Assembly: GCA_937136425.1 (NCBI GenBank)
Contig: CAKZON010000037.1
Location: forward strand, 113,357 to 177,356
DNA: 64,000 nt
DNA from: an uncultured Crocinitomix sp.
Lineage (GTDB): Bacteria; Bacteroidota; Bacteroidia; Flavobacteriales_D; Crocinitomicaceae
Reading direction: 5' to 3'
Below, in pieces: positions 34,482-43,889 of this stretch (position 1 is the first letter of the stretch; every line of letters begins with the position of its first letter). A program made the position numbers and the translations under genes. The notes below the pieces were generated by a model. It was not told where the DNA came from. It searched no databases and saw only the letters and a program-made list of their open reading frames with translations.

Positions 34482-35473
34482 CCTCCAATGGTGGTCATTG
34501 ATCGGTTTTGACTAAATATCTCTTTGCCAGCTTCACTTTCAAAAGAATCTATTCCTGCCCTTTTTGCATGTTTTTTTAGTATGCTCTGTCTTATGAGAGA
34601 GGTTATTTCATCTCCATTTCTCAATGCTGATAGTATGTCCGTTTCATTGGATGAAAATAAGCAGTTCTTAATGCGCCCATCTGCAGTCAAACGAATTCTA
34701 TTACATGAATCGCAGAAAGGGTTGGTAATTGTACTAATAATGCCAAAATCTCCTTTATAGTCTTTAATCCTAAAGTTCTTAGACGTACTATTGGGAGAAG
34801 CTGTTTCGGTTAATATCATTTCTTTACCAAAATATTGCTCCACAGCGTCCATAATTGATTGAAACGAAACGGTGTTTGACCAATCCCATTCATTGCCATT
34901 AAATGGCATAAACTCTATGAACCTGATATTGATTTTGTTGTGGTGCGATAGTTGAATGAAATCAATTATTTCATCATCATTTACGCCCTTCATTAATACT
35001 ACGTTCAATTTTACGTCAAAACCATTGTTGACTGCCAAATAAATATTATCCAATATTTTTTTGAAATTGTTTCGTCTGGAAATAGCGTTGAATCGGGCTT
35101 CGTTTAATGAATCTAAGCTAATATTTAATTTTTGAACATTAGCTTTTTTTAAGTCGGCAATAAACCGATCCAATATTACAGCATTAGTGGTTAATGTCAA
35201 TTCAACTGGTAACTGAGATAACTCTTTAATTATGGCACTGAAATTTTTCTTAATTAAAGGTTCTCCTCCTGTAAGCCTAATTTTTTTTATCCCCATTTTA
35301 ACGAACTGCCGAGTAATTAATAACAGTTCTTCTTGTGTCATAAATTCAGCCTTATCTCTAAGTTGAATACCTTCTTCAGGCATACAATAAGTGCACCGCA
35401 AATTACACCGCTCAAGTAAAGAGATTCGCAGATAATCATGCTTCCGTCCGAATTTGTCTATTAATGGTTCCAC
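34478..35473 (-). CDS. moaA: GTP 3',8-cyclase (MoaA)
   Basis: Radical-SAM enzyme for the first step of molybdenum cofactor synthesis. The first cluster motif is LLERCNLRCTYCM (CX3CX2C, about residues 21-28). The second cluster site is FCDSCNRIRL followed by a third cysteine in IKNCLF (about 250-275). The C-terminus ends in the conserved GG (MTTIGG), needed for activity. It is 331 residues long. The start is a GTG at 35473, since no ATG is available before the radical-SAM motif. No other mo genes are in the window. The gene is preceded by the terminator of the lipoprotein operon. Confidence 0.93.
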   Translation of the reverse strand: MEPLIDKFGRKHDYLRISLLERCNLRCTYCMPEEGIQLRDKAEFMTQEELLLITRQFVKMGIKKIRLTGGEPLIKKNFSAIIKELSQLPVELTLTTNAVILDRFIADLKKANVQKLNISLDSLNEARFNAISRRNNFKKILDNIYLAVNNGFDVKLNVVLMKGVNDDEIIDFIQLSHHNKINIRFIEFMPFNGNEWDWSNTVSFQSIMDAVEQYFGKEMILTETASPNSTSKNFRIKDYKGDFGIISTITNPFCDSCNRIRLTADGRIKNCLFSSNETDILSALRNGDEITSLIRQSILKKHAKRAGIDSFESEAGKEIFSQNRSMTTIGG

Positions 35474-35487
35474 TTATGTTTTAAGAT

Positions 35488-35520
35488 AAAAAAAGCCTTC
35501 TTAGCAGAGCTAAGAGGGCT
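35488..35520 (-). terminator. Terminator of the lipoprotein gene
   Basis: The stem AGCCTTCTTAGC / GCTAAGAGGGCT (one wobble) has loop AGA. On the minus strand a T-run of seven follows. It lies between moaA and the lipoprotein gene. Confidence 0.85.
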
Positions 35521-35542
35521 TGTCATTTTTTTTCAAATTGTA

Positions 35543-35950
35543 TTAATTTGTAAGAATTTTATCAATAATAATTGGTATCGCTAATGTGCATGTCGAAGGT
35601 CGTCTTGACATGCGATATTCTATGCGAATTAGTTTTCCTTCTTCTTGATATTCTTGTGGTAATCTTAGTGGCTCATAAAATGTACTGGTTACAGTATTTT
35701 CATCCACCATCATTTGAATAACAAAACCACAACCATCTGCAGATTTATCTTTAATGACACCAGAAGCAATTAATACATCACTGTTTTGGCTATTTGTGGG
35801 GTCAACTTTGTCATCAGCTTCTTTGACTTCCTCATTGTCAACTGTTGTTTCATTTGAACTAGCAGTTGATGATGCTGAACTTGCATTCTTACCAGCTCCA
35901 CAACTGGCAATTACAAAAAGCAAACTGGCAATTATAAAAATGTTCTTCAT
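35543..35950 (-). CDS. Putative lipoprotein
   Basis: A 135-residue lipoprotein: signal sequence with lipobox IASC (C17), then a Ser/Thr/Glu/Asp-rich flexible stretch (about 20-55). A compact C-terminal domain (about 58-135) contains two cysteines (GCGFVIQM and STCTLAI) that could pair. The ATG follows the stop codon of the T9SS cargo gene with no gap, so the two are co-translated. Function unknown. Confidence 0.78.
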   Translation of the reverse strand: MKNIFIIASLLFVIASCGAGKNASSASSTASSNETTVDNEEVKEADDKVDPTNSQNSDVLIASGVIKDKSADGCGFVIQMMVDENTVTSTFYEPLRLPQEYQEEGKLIRIEYRMSRRPSTCTLAIPIIIDKILTN

Positions 35951-37813
35951 TTATTTTCCTATATAAATTTTCTGACTCAAATTAGTCGTTTCACCTATTA
36001 GTGTTACAATAAAGATGCCATTTGCTGCACCAGGAATTTCAATGATTTGTTCATTTACCCCAGTGTTAAGTGGTGCTTGTACTAAATGTCTTCCAGAAAT
36101 ATCAACAACATTAACTGTAATGTCTTCTTGCGCTAAGTCTTTCCATGTTAATTTAAGTTGAGTCTCATTTGGTTGATAAGCGTTGAATAAAGGAACAGGC
36201 TTAAAGTTTTCATCTGTTCCAGCAATGTGCCAAGATGAGAATGAGAAGATTCTTGTTTTACGAGATCCACCTGCACCTAAGTACTCACCAGTGAACCAAA
36301 AAGTCATATCATCTGTAGGATCCATTGACATTTGAGAATAATCTCCAAAACGCCCTGCAGTAGTTTGTGCTCCTGCTCCTTCAACTGCAGTTAATTCAGG
36401 TACAGTCATTTCGTTTAATGGATCATCCCAAAACCTTCCAGTATATCTAATCCCTGGATAATCATCTGGCCCTGTATATGAATATGCCATAGCAATATTA
36501 CCCTGTGCATCCATTGCTAAGTTTCCTAACCAACGACTAGCATCTGCGTCAGGTGAATAAGTTCCTTGTTGGTGAACAACCCAGTTACCGTCGTCATTAT
36601 CTCTTAATTCATACCAACGTTGACCAGCTCTGTATGTTCCAACACTTACATTGTGACATAATACCATTGTATTATATCCGTCAAATCGTCTGTATTGCGC
36701 ACGGTACATGAAAATTCCTGGTATTCCATCCAAACGTTGTGATGTTCCTTTTTGCGCTATGTTTTCTGTCCATCCGCCTGATAAGTTGGCGTTAAATGAA
36801 GCTGTACCTAATTCTTGGTGCTCTGTAATAGTTGAACTTCCTGGGCTATCCCAATCAATCTCAGCTTTTAATATTAAGATGTGGTCAGATGAAACTCCAG
36901 GGTAACCATTGTCTTGAACTGCAAAGAAGTAACAAGGTTCATCCATATCTGGCTCTTCAGGTCCTTCTGCATATGCAGGAGCAACACTATTAAATAATTG
37001 ATAGATTGGTGGGAATGTCATTTTAATAACACCTGCACTTGGATCTCCAACTAACATTTTTTCACGCTCAAAAGCAGAACAATCAGCTGATGAACTGTTA
37101 GCAGTCATAAAGTATGCGTTAGACCACACTGAAAACTTCGGGTAATCAGGGAAAAGTGTATAATCAAATTCATATGCATAATAAGAACCTAATGGATCTG
37201 AAGTTTCAGAAACAGCAATAAGTAGTCCGTTATCTGATCCGCCAGGCTCACCGTAAAATTGGCTAATAAACCAACGTTCCGCAAAGCGGTCATACATTAC
37301 AATCGGATCACCTGAACCAGGTCTATCCCAAAGTACATTTAACGAGTAAGGTGGTGTTTCTGGATCAGCATCTTTCGTCCAAATTCTGTATGTGCTGTTT
37401 ACAGCTTGTACATAATAATTTGGTCCTACAGCTCCAGATGGATCTGGAGGGAAAGCTCCATACTGTCCATCAAAATTTTGAGCCATTCTGAATCCACCTT
37501 TTTCATTATTTCCTTGAGTTGTCTGCATAGCGCCGTCAGGCTCCATAACAGTACTAACCTCACTTAGGTCAGCATGTCTCATTGGATTAATAGGTTTAGA
37601 TCCTGCTTCTAGAGATAAAGCGTAATCATCTACTGGTTCAAGATATTCCATCATTTCTCTCAATGGTGGAGTCTTAACAAAGTATTTACACTTTTCGTAA
37701 GTTGTTTCCGTACTCTCTGTTGGAGTCGTGTGGTCCTGTGCTGTTACAGTAAATGTCGCCAAACATGCTACTGTTGATATAAGTATTTTTCTCATGGTCA
37801 TATTTCTATTCAT
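35951..37813 (-). CDS. Large T9SS-secreted protein of unknown function
   Basis: A 620-residue exported protein. The signal peptide is best explained by starting at M5 or M7 (MTMRKILISTVACLATFTVTAQ), although ATG 37813 is also possible. The middle (about 110-500) has propeller-like repeats: GAVGPNYYVQAVNS, DPIVMYDRFAERWFISQF, DYPKFSVW, RWLGNLAMDAQGNIAMAYSY. A short T9SS type A sorting domain ends the protein (LKLTWKDLAQ, VDISGRHLVQ, GAANGIFIVTLIG, KIYIGK). The substrate should cross the outer membrane through the T9SS encoded at 40607-54822. The gene is fused by operon context to the lipoprotein gene downstream. Confidence 0.75.
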   Translation of the reverse strand: MNRNMTMRKILISTVACLATFTVTAQDHTTPTESTETTYEKCKYFVKTPPLREMMEYLEPVDDYALSLEAGSKPINPMRHADLSEVSTVMEPDGAMQTTQGNNEKGGFRMAQNFDGQYGAFPPDPSGAVGPNYYVQAVNSTYRIWTKDADPETPPYSLNVLWDRPGSGDPIVMYDRFAERWFISQFYGEPGGSDNGLLIAVSETSDPLGSYYAYEFDYTLFPDYPKFSVWSNAYFMTANSSSADCSAFEREKMLVGDPSAGVIKMTFPPIYQLFNSVAPAYAEGPEEPDMDEPCYFFAVQDNGYPGVSSDHILILKAEIDWDSPGSSTITEHQELGTASFNANLSGGWTENIAQKGTSQRLDGIPGIFMYRAQYRRFDGYNTMVLCHNVSVGTYRAGQRWYELRDNDDGNWVVHQQGTYSPDADASRWLGNLAMDAQGNIAMAYSYTGPDDYPGIRYTGRFWDDPLNEMTVPELTAVEGAGAQTTAGRFGDYSQMSMDPTDDMTFWFTGEYLGAGGSRKTRIFSFSSWHIAGTDENFKPVPLFNAYQPNETQLKLTWKDLAQEDITVNVVDISGRHLVQAPLNTGVNEQIIEIPGAANGIFIVTLIGETTNLSQKIYIGK

Positions 37814-37954
37814 GCTAATTTACGAAAAATAGAAGATTATATCTGTCTTACTTAGGACAATTATTGCAAACCTACTTGCAAAGTTTAAAATAGGAGTGCA
37901 GACTTTAAATATTATTCAGCGCAATTATTATCTTCGCTTAGAAGAACTAGAAAA

Positions 37955-38725
37955 ATGCCACTATTTAAGAAAAATGTATTTGGACAATTGATTTTTGTTA
38001 AAAAAATGATCATTAGATTGTTTGGAACAATTGTTTATGGTCGCTTTAATTGGATTCATACACCAAATATTAAAGGAGCGGAGGTGTTTCAATATCTGCC
38101 GGATAAAAATGTTTTAATAGTTTCTAATCATCAAACCTATTTTGCGGATGTTTCATTTTTCTTTCATGTGATACATTCATCTATTACTGGACGTCCAAAC
38201 AGGATAAATTATCCAGGGTATTTGCGTTGTAAAAAGCACAATATTTATTATGTCGCTGCTGAGGAGACTATGAAATCTGGTTTTTTACCAAAAATGCTTG
38301 CATTATCTGGTGCGGTAACGGTAAATAGAACATGGAGAGCAAATGGTCAAAATGTGCGTCGAGCAGTTGATCGATCAGAAACTCAAAATATTGATAAAGC
38401 ATTAAATGATGGTTGGGTAATTACTTTTCCACAAGGTACAACAAAGCCATATGCAACTGGCCGAAAGGGGACAGCTATTTTAGTTAAAAAACATAAGCCG
38501 GTTGTGGTACCTGTTGTAATAGACGGATTCAGAAGAGCATTTGATAAAAAAGGATTGAAGAATAAAAAGAAGAAATCTGAGTTGAAAATGCGAGTGAAGG
38601 CTCCTTTGGATATTGATTATTCTCAAACTGTGGAGGAGATAATGGATCAAATTATGAATGCGATTGAGCAAACCTCTGATTTTGATTATTTAGAAAAAGT
38701 GAAAAAGCAACCCGCAGAGAATTAA
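37955..38725 (+). CDS. Lysophospholipid acyltransferase family protein
   Basis: A 256-residue membrane-associated protein of the PlsC-type acyltransferase superfamily. The active-site motif is VSNHQTYFADVSFF, in which five residues separate His and Asp instead of the usual four. The second block, TFPQGTTKPY, replaces the typical FPEGTR. The C-terminal half is basic (RRAFDKKGLKNKKKKSELKM). I recall the same altered motifs in flavobacterial relatives, so this is a subfamily feature and not damage. Substrate may be lysophosphatidic acid or another lipid. A terminator begins inside its last codons. Confidence 0.8.
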   Translation: MPLFKKNVFGQLIFVKKMIIRLFGTIVYGRFNWIHTPNIKGAEVFQYLPDKNVLIVSNHQTYFADVSFFFHVIHSSITGRPNRINYPGYLRCKKHNIYYVAAEETMKSGFLPKMLALSGAVTVNRTWRANGQNVRRAVDRSETQNIDKALNDGWVITFPQGTTKPYATGRKGTAILVKKHKPVVVPVVIDGFRRAFDKKGLKNKKKKSELKMRVKAPLDIDYSQTVEEIMDQIMNAIEQTSDFDYLEKVKKQPAEN

Positions 38726-38740
38726 CGGATTGCTTTTTGC
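38703..38740 (+). terminator. Terminator overlapping the acyltransferase stop
   Basis: AAAAGCAACCCG (inside the coding end) pairs with CGGATTGCTTTT after the stop, with one wobble and an 11-base loop, followed by T-rich sequence. Confidence 0.7.
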
Positions 38741-38794
38741 TGTTTTTAGTATAAATTGATTTGTTTTTTTTGATCTACTTAAATTTTATTTTGA

Positions 38795-40501
38795 TTAATT
38801 GCTTGCCAAGTTAATAGGCTTGGTTTTTTCATATTTCACAGTATAAACTAATTCATACTTGTTTAATGCACCCGGTTTTATTTTGTCTTTCCAACTTACG
38901 AAGCCGTTTATTTCGTCTAATTTCCCTCTACTGATAGATTCTATTTCAATCTCAATTTCCGGATTCCGAGAAACAGGAACTTGGTCTTCAACTATAAGTT
39001 CTATGGATGAACGAGAAAGATTTTTTACATCAATTTGATAAGCAAATGTTTTAACAATTTTATCACCAACAATTTTCTCTTTTGTGGCATTTTTAATCAA
39101 TTGTCTTTTAACAGTGATATTAGTCGTTTTTCCTAAACTCAAATCCATTGTGTCGCGCATTGAATTTGGGTTAATGTAAGTGGTGCCAAGGAAAGAACCG
39201 TCGTGAAAGATGGTTGCTTTTCCAGGGATTAAGTTCAATTCATCCAAATCCGTGATTTGCGCTATCAGATATACGCTGGGGTCTAATTTAGGAACTGTGT
39301 AATAAAGGTATTCCGTGTTTAGTGATGACGTTTTAACCAAAACCATGTTTTTCTGATTGTCAGACATAACAGTGTAGGGGAGGTCTATTGCATATTCTAC
39401 AGAAACTAATTGCTCAACTGTTGTTACGAACTGATCTGCTGTTAGTGCTAGATCCATTTCTTTCTCTTCTTCAGCAGCTTCGTCGTCAGCATAGTAAAGA
39501 GAACCTGGTTTTGCTGCTTCTGTTGATCTAGTAGACATTTTTACATCTTTATTATAGCCACTGTTATTGTAGTTTGCCACGTAATAATCCAAAAACCAAG
39601 GGTTCAAGCTAGGTTTTGTCTTATTTGCATAAGGGTTATTAGTTGATAGGTTTAGGCGCGTATTCACCCAGTCAATACCTGTGTTTTGATACACTTGCGC
39701 TTTATAGGTCAGTTCAATTGTTTTGGCACTGTTAGTGCTTCTTAAATCATAAAGCGGAATCCATCCTGCATTTTTTACCAAATAAGTAACATTCAATCTT
39801 CCACTTGCAGCATCTCTAGCCGAAACCGTTATGATTATTTCATGAATTGGATCTGGGTTTTGTGGGCCAACAAGCTGGTTATTTTGATTAAAGTTGTTTA
39901 ATTCTCCAAGGCGAAGGTTCATGCGATTCTGCTTTTTTAAAAGAATGGTTTTTTCTTTGCTCAATTCTAATACTTCAGCATTAATTCTATTCATTTCTGC
40001 TTGATAAAACTTTAACGCATCTTTTAATAGGGGAATAGAGTCGTTAACCTTCCCTTGTCCTTTTATTGTTCCATTATTCTCAATTATCCGTTTTTGATTG
40101 TTGAGTACATCCATTTTATTTTGAACCGCAGTTTGCTGGTAAGAAAGTTCAAAAAGCGAATCTTTCAGCAAATAGATTTCTTTCTTAATTTTTGGCGGAA
40201 TTTCATTTGAAATTGGATTTTGTTTGATAGGTTCTGGATAGACAATGCTATGTTTAGAGTCTAATATAACAACATTTCCAGTTGCTTTTATTTGTAAAGT
40301 GTTGGGGTCTATTTGTGAGCTTACTCCACTAATCTTTATTTCGGTGATTCCCTTTTTTACAGTATAGTTTCCTTGTCTATGAATTTGTGCGCCTTGCTGA
40401 TAGACAACTACACTTTTGATTTTGGATTTTACGTTGAATTGTTCCGCGGCATAGTTGTGTATGGCGAAAAGAAGGGGAATTAATATCAGAATTGATTTCA
40501 T
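38795..40501 (-). CDS. DUF4139 / mucoidy inhibitor A-like protein
   Basis: A 568-residue exported protein. The signal peptide (MKSILILIPLLFAIHNYAAE) is explained by the ATG at 40501; the frame extends 12 codons to a TTG. The N-terminal domain (about 20-130; SVVVYQQGAQIHRQG) is the DUF4140-like strand bundle. It is followed by a long coiled coil (about 110-200, NRINAEVLELSKEK) and the DUF4139 domain (about 230-568; TYLVKNAGWIPLYDLRS, YKAQVYQNTGIDW). This architecture is that of the MuiA family, named for a mucoidy phenotype; its molecular role is unclear. It stands alone between two terminators. Confidence 0.85.
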   Translation of the reverse strand: MKSILILIPLLFAIHNYAAEQFNVKSKIKSVVVYQQGAQIHRQGNYTVKKGITEIKISGVSSQIDPNTLQIKATGNVVILDSKHSIVYPEPIKQNPISNEIPPKIKKEIYLLKDSLFELSYQQTAVQNKMDVLNNQKRIIENNGTIKGQGKVNDSIPLLKDALKFYQAEMNRINAEVLELSKEKTILLKKQNRMNLRLGELNNFNQNNQLVGPQNPDPIHEIIITVSARDAASGRLNVTYLVKNAGWIPLYDLRSTNSAKTIELTYKAQVYQNTGIDWVNTRLNLSTNNPYANKTKPSLNPWFLDYYVANYNNSGYNKDVKMSTRSTEAAKPGSLYYADDEAAEEEKEMDLALTADQFVTTVEQLVSVEYAIDLPYTVMSDNQKNMVLVKTSSLNTEYLYYTVPKLDPSVYLIAQITDLDELNLIPGKATIFHDGSFLGTTYINPNSMRDTMDLSLGKTTNITVKRQLIKNATKEKIVGDKIVKTFAYQIDVKNLSRSSIELIVEDQVPVSRNPEIEIEIESISRGKLDEINGFVSWKDKIKPGALNKYELVYTVKYEKTKPINLASN

Positions 40502-40552
40502 GCGAAAGTTTTTATTTTTTTGACTCTGTACAGTCAACTTTCACATAGGTTC

Positions 40553-40587
40553 AAAAAAAAGGCCCAAACATTAATGTTTGAGCCTTT
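40553..40587 (-). terminator. Terminator of gldJ
   Basis: The stem AGGCCCAAACATT / AATGTTTGAGCCT has one mismatch/wobble and essentially no loop. On the minus strand a T-run of seven follows. It lies 20 bases past the gldJ stop. Confidence 0.85.
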
Positions 40588-40606
40588 TCAATACTTTATT
40601 TATTGT

Positions 40607-42661
40607 CTATCTGTATCGACCTAAACCTCTAGGGCTTCCCATTCGATCCATAGCACATCTAAATCCAATTGTAGCAGATGATAATTCTTCATCTAGGAAT
40701 CTTCTGTTTGATCCTACAATCCAATATGCTCTATCTCTCCATGATCCTCCTTTATACACACGTGCATTGTCAGATATTAATGTAGTTGGCCAACTTGTTC
40801 TATCATTTGGTTTGATAGAACCACCAGTTAGGTCATACTCTTCATGATCATTTTGATACATTACTAAAGACTGATCTCTAACACCACCATTAATTTCTAA
40901 TCTTCTCTTATCGTCTCCAAATTTAGTTGAAGATTCAAAATCACCATCTAATTCATCTCTGTAATCAGAGTTTCTATAGTTTCTACGGTCAATGTTCTCT
41001 TCAGCTACTACTGTTCTCCATTTTAATCTTCCTGGTGTATTAACAATGTATTCAGAAATACCTTGTCTTAATATTGGAATGATTTCTAAAGGATACTCAT
41101 TACCAATTCCGTCAGAACGGATGAATCGTGGATCAACCCCATCAAATAAACCATCAAAGATGTTTGTTTGAATCGTTTCAGATGCTTCCATGTAGAATTC
41201 ATCATCAGCCATTCTAATTGCATCATCAATCACTCTGTTTATCTCATCCAATAAAAGTAATTCCATTGAATCCTTTTCTTTGTTTCTAGACAAGTATACT
41301 TGCTCTGGTGGATCGTTATAGTAATCAATGTCATTTCTTGATTTAACGTTTCCTTGCATACCATTAAACATGATTGAAGTAGAATCAGTATTATCTGGAA
41401 TATGCTCTTGAGCAGAGATTCTTTGGTATCTTTTACTTTCAAACTCGTGTAAGTATTCTTTTATTCCGTGCGGATCATAAATGATTTGAGTCGTTTTCTC
41501 ATCAATTACACCGTCGTTTCCTAATACTTTTGTTTTGAAAACGTTACCTCTAAATGGACGGAACTCATCAAAATCTTCATGAGATAAAGGTCTGTAAACA
41601 TCCATTACCCACTCAGAAACGTTACCTGCCATATGGTAAAGACCATAATCATTTGGCCAGTAAGAATCAACAGGAGCAGTAACGTCAGCAGCATCATTCA
41701 ATGCACCTGCAGCACCCATATAATCTCCACGACCTCTTACAAAGTTAGCTCTGATGTCTCCTTGAAATTCTTTGTCATCTTGACGAACCCAGTGACCTGT
41801 CCAAGGATATGTTCTTCTGTTTTCAATTACTCCTGGATCTTCAGGATTTGTCATACTTCCAATTAATCCATAGTATGCAAATTCCCACTCAGCTTCAGTT
41901 GGTAGACGGTAACGAGGTAATAAGATACCATCTTCCATTCTAACAATACGTTGCCCTAAATCTTTACGCTTTCCACTCCAGCCTTGCTTAGGATCTAAAT
42001 CTCTAAGATATTGCTCTTCTTGTGGGTGATATTGATTTGCTAAATATGCATCAGTTGTAAATGGTTCACCTGATTGATCAGGATTAAGTGTTAAAACACC
42101 TTCACGAATTAATATAAACTCATTTACACGATCAGTTCTCCACTTACAAAAATCATTTGCTTGTGCCCAACTTACTCCTACTACAGGATAGTTTTGATAA
42201 GATGGGTGACGTAAATAGTATTCTACGTAAGGCTCATTATAAGCCATTGGAGATCTCCAGCAAAGTGTATCAGGTAATGCATTTTTATGAATCATTGGAT
42301 ATTCTTCATAAGTACGCTTAATCCAATACAAATATTCTAACCAGTTAAAGTTTGTTACCTCAAATTGGTCGATATAAAAAGAAGAAACAGTTACTCGTCT
42401 TGGAATATTATTCCATTCGTAGGTTACATCTTGCTCAGATCTACCCATAGTAAATGTTCCACCTTCAACCAAAATTAAACCTGGACCAGTTTCCTGATCA
42501 AAGTAAGGTACTTTCTGGAATCCTCCATTTGCAGGATTATTATACTCCCAACCTGTTGTATTCGATCTTTCACGTGCACACGATAGTGCTCCAACGCAAG
42601 CCAACAGAACTATTAAAAGCTTATTCACCTTCATTTTATATGATTTAATTCGTGTATTCAT
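40607..42661 (-). CDS. gldJ: Gliding motility / T9SS lipoprotein GldJ
   Basis: An outer-membrane-associated lipoprotein with a formylglycine-generating-enzyme-like (sulfatase-modifying, SUMF1) fold, required in flavobacteria for gliding and stable T9SS. The lipobox is GALSC (C28; C19 if M10, at 42634, is the start). FGE signature pieces are GGTFTMGRSEQ, YIDQFEVTNFNW, GVSWAQANDFCKWR, RLPTEAEWEFAYYG, HMAGNVSEWVMDVY and the terminal GGSWRDRAYW with IGFRCAM. The 684 residues include an insertion of about 230 residues between the NVSEW motif and the C-terminal FGE piece. GldJ was chosen over GldK because of that insertion and the porU/porV neighbourhood. Confidence 0.85.
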   Translation of the reverse strand: MNTRIKSYKMKVNKLLIVLLACVGALSCARERSNTTGWEYNNPANGGFQKVPYFDQETGPGLILVEGGTFTMGRSEQDVTYEWNNIPRRVTVSSFYIDQFEVTNFNWLEYLYWIKRTYEEYPMIHKNALPDTLCWRSPMAYNEPYVEYYLRHPSYQNYPVVGVSWAQANDFCKWRTDRVNEFILIREGVLTLNPDQSGEPFTTDAYLANQYHPQEEQYLRDLDPKQGWSGKRKDLGQRIVRMEDGILLPRYRLPTEAEWEFAYYGLIGSMTNPEDPGVIENRRTYPWTGHWVRQDDKEFQGDIRANFVRGRGDYMGAAGALNDAADVTAPVDSYWPNDYGLYHMAGNVSEWVMDVYRPLSHEDFDEFRPFRGNVFKTKVLGNDGVIDEKTTQIIYDPHGIKEYLHEFESKRYQRISAQEHIPDNTDSTSIMFNGMQGNVKSRNDIDYYNDPPEQVYLSRNKEKDSMELLLLDEINRVIDDAIRMADDEFYMEASETIQTNIFDGLFDGVDPRFIRSDGIGNEYPLEIIPILRQGISEYIVNTPGRLKWRTVVAEENIDRRNYRNSDYRDELDGDFESSTKFGDDKRRLEINGGVRDQSLVMYQNDHEEYDLTGGSIKPNDRTSWPTTLISDNARVYKGGSWRDRAYWIVGSNRRFLDEELSSATIGFRCAMDRMGSPRGLGRYR

Positions 42662-42715
42662 TTTTCAATCCTTTATGCTATAACAAAACTCAAAACAATG
42701 GTTACAATCTTTTTT

Positions 42716-43708
42716 TTAGAAAGATGGACATGATATTGTTCTAAAACGTTTTGGTTTGTCTTTACAACTAAAATTAAAGCCTAATGATAATTCGTGAGAA
42801 CCTCCAGAGGCGTTAGTTAGTGGTGATATTGTAATGTCGTAACTGTATCCAAATCTGAATGTTCCAGCATCAATTCCTACAGATAAAATAAATGCATCTC
42901 TAGCTCTCCACCATGCACCAGCTGTAAATGCTCCATACTTAATGTAGGTTCCAACATTTAGTTGCATAAACCCATCTTGGTAAGTATAAATTACATTAGG
43001 TGAGATAGAAGTAACATTTGCATACTGAGATCCTTTTCCAAATTCAATGTTTGCACCAACATGTCCTGTAAATCTCATTGGTAAATGACTTTCACCATCA
43101 GGATTTAAGATTAAACTTTCTTCTGGTGTGTTTAAGTGTTTTGCTGCAAAACCAAAATAAAAGTTTTCTGAGTAACCAACAATACCAGCAGAAAGATCAA
43201 AAAATCCTTTGGTTCCCCAGTTTCCACCATCTCCCCAGAAATTTCCACGAGGTAAATCTCCAGTTTGATAAATAAAACCTCTTCTAGGATCAATTTGATC
43301 ACCAAATGTCAATTTACTCCAATCTAAAAATTTCTGATTCCATCCAGCTTGTGCTCCAAAAAGCATTGTGAATTTTCTAGAAACTTGAAGATGGTAAGAA
43401 TAAGCCAAATTAATAGTAGTCCAGTTTAGCGTATTCTTTCCTGCCATGTCATTGGTAACCATTAGTGCTACTCCGCCTTGTAAAACATTTACAAATTGGT
43501 CGTAAGAAACACTATTGGTAACAAATGCCCCAGAAATTGAAGGCCACTGGTTACGATAGTTTAGGTTTAATCTTGGACATCCATGTGTCCCAGCCATTGC
43601 CGGATTTAAATAAATCGGGTTAGCATAAAATTGTGTGAACTCGGGATCTTGCGCAAACGACGTAGCGTTAACGAACAGCAATAGAAACCCAATTATAATT
43701 TTTTTCAT
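42716..43708 (-). CDS. PorP/SprF family T9SS outer-membrane protein
   Basis: A 330-residue outer-membrane beta-barrel protein of the PorP/SprF family. These are partners in T9SS assembly and, when next to type B cargo, help anchor it at the surface. The signal peptide ends near FAQ (residue 20). The mature start QDPEFTQFYANPIYLNPAMAGT is the family hallmark. The rest is alternating amphipathic strands with a cysteine pair near the end (FSCKDKPKRFRTISC). It lies 54 bases upstream of gldJ on the same strand and probably forms one transcript. No type B cargo gene is adjacent, so it may serve the core machinery. Confidence 0.88.
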   Translation of the reverse strand: MKKIIIGFLLLFVNATSFAQDPEFTQFYANPIYLNPAMAGTHGCPRLNLNYRNQWPSISGAFVTNSVSYDQFVNVLQGGVALMVTNDMAGKNTLNWTTINLAYSYHLQVSRKFTMLFGAQAGWNQKFLDWSKLTFGDQIDPRRGFIYQTGDLPRGNFWGDGGNWGTKGFFDLSAGIVGYSENFYFGFAAKHLNTPEESLILNPDGESHLPMRFTGHVGANIEFGKGSQYANVTSISPNVIYTYQDGFMQLNVGTYIKYGAFTAGAWWRARDAFILSVGIDAGTFRFGYSYDITISPLTNASGGSHELSLGFNFSCKDKPKRFRTISCPSF

Positions 43709-43889
43709 GTTAAATATGGCTTTTGTTATCCATAATTTACTTCAACTCAGACTTACATTACGACTTCATACAAATAAAGGTTACATTTATCGAAATCTTT
43801 CGCAAGATTTGCAATAATAATTAATTTAGTTCGTTTTTAAAACAAATTTGGCATCACATTTTAGAAATATAACGTTGGTAACTCTTAAA

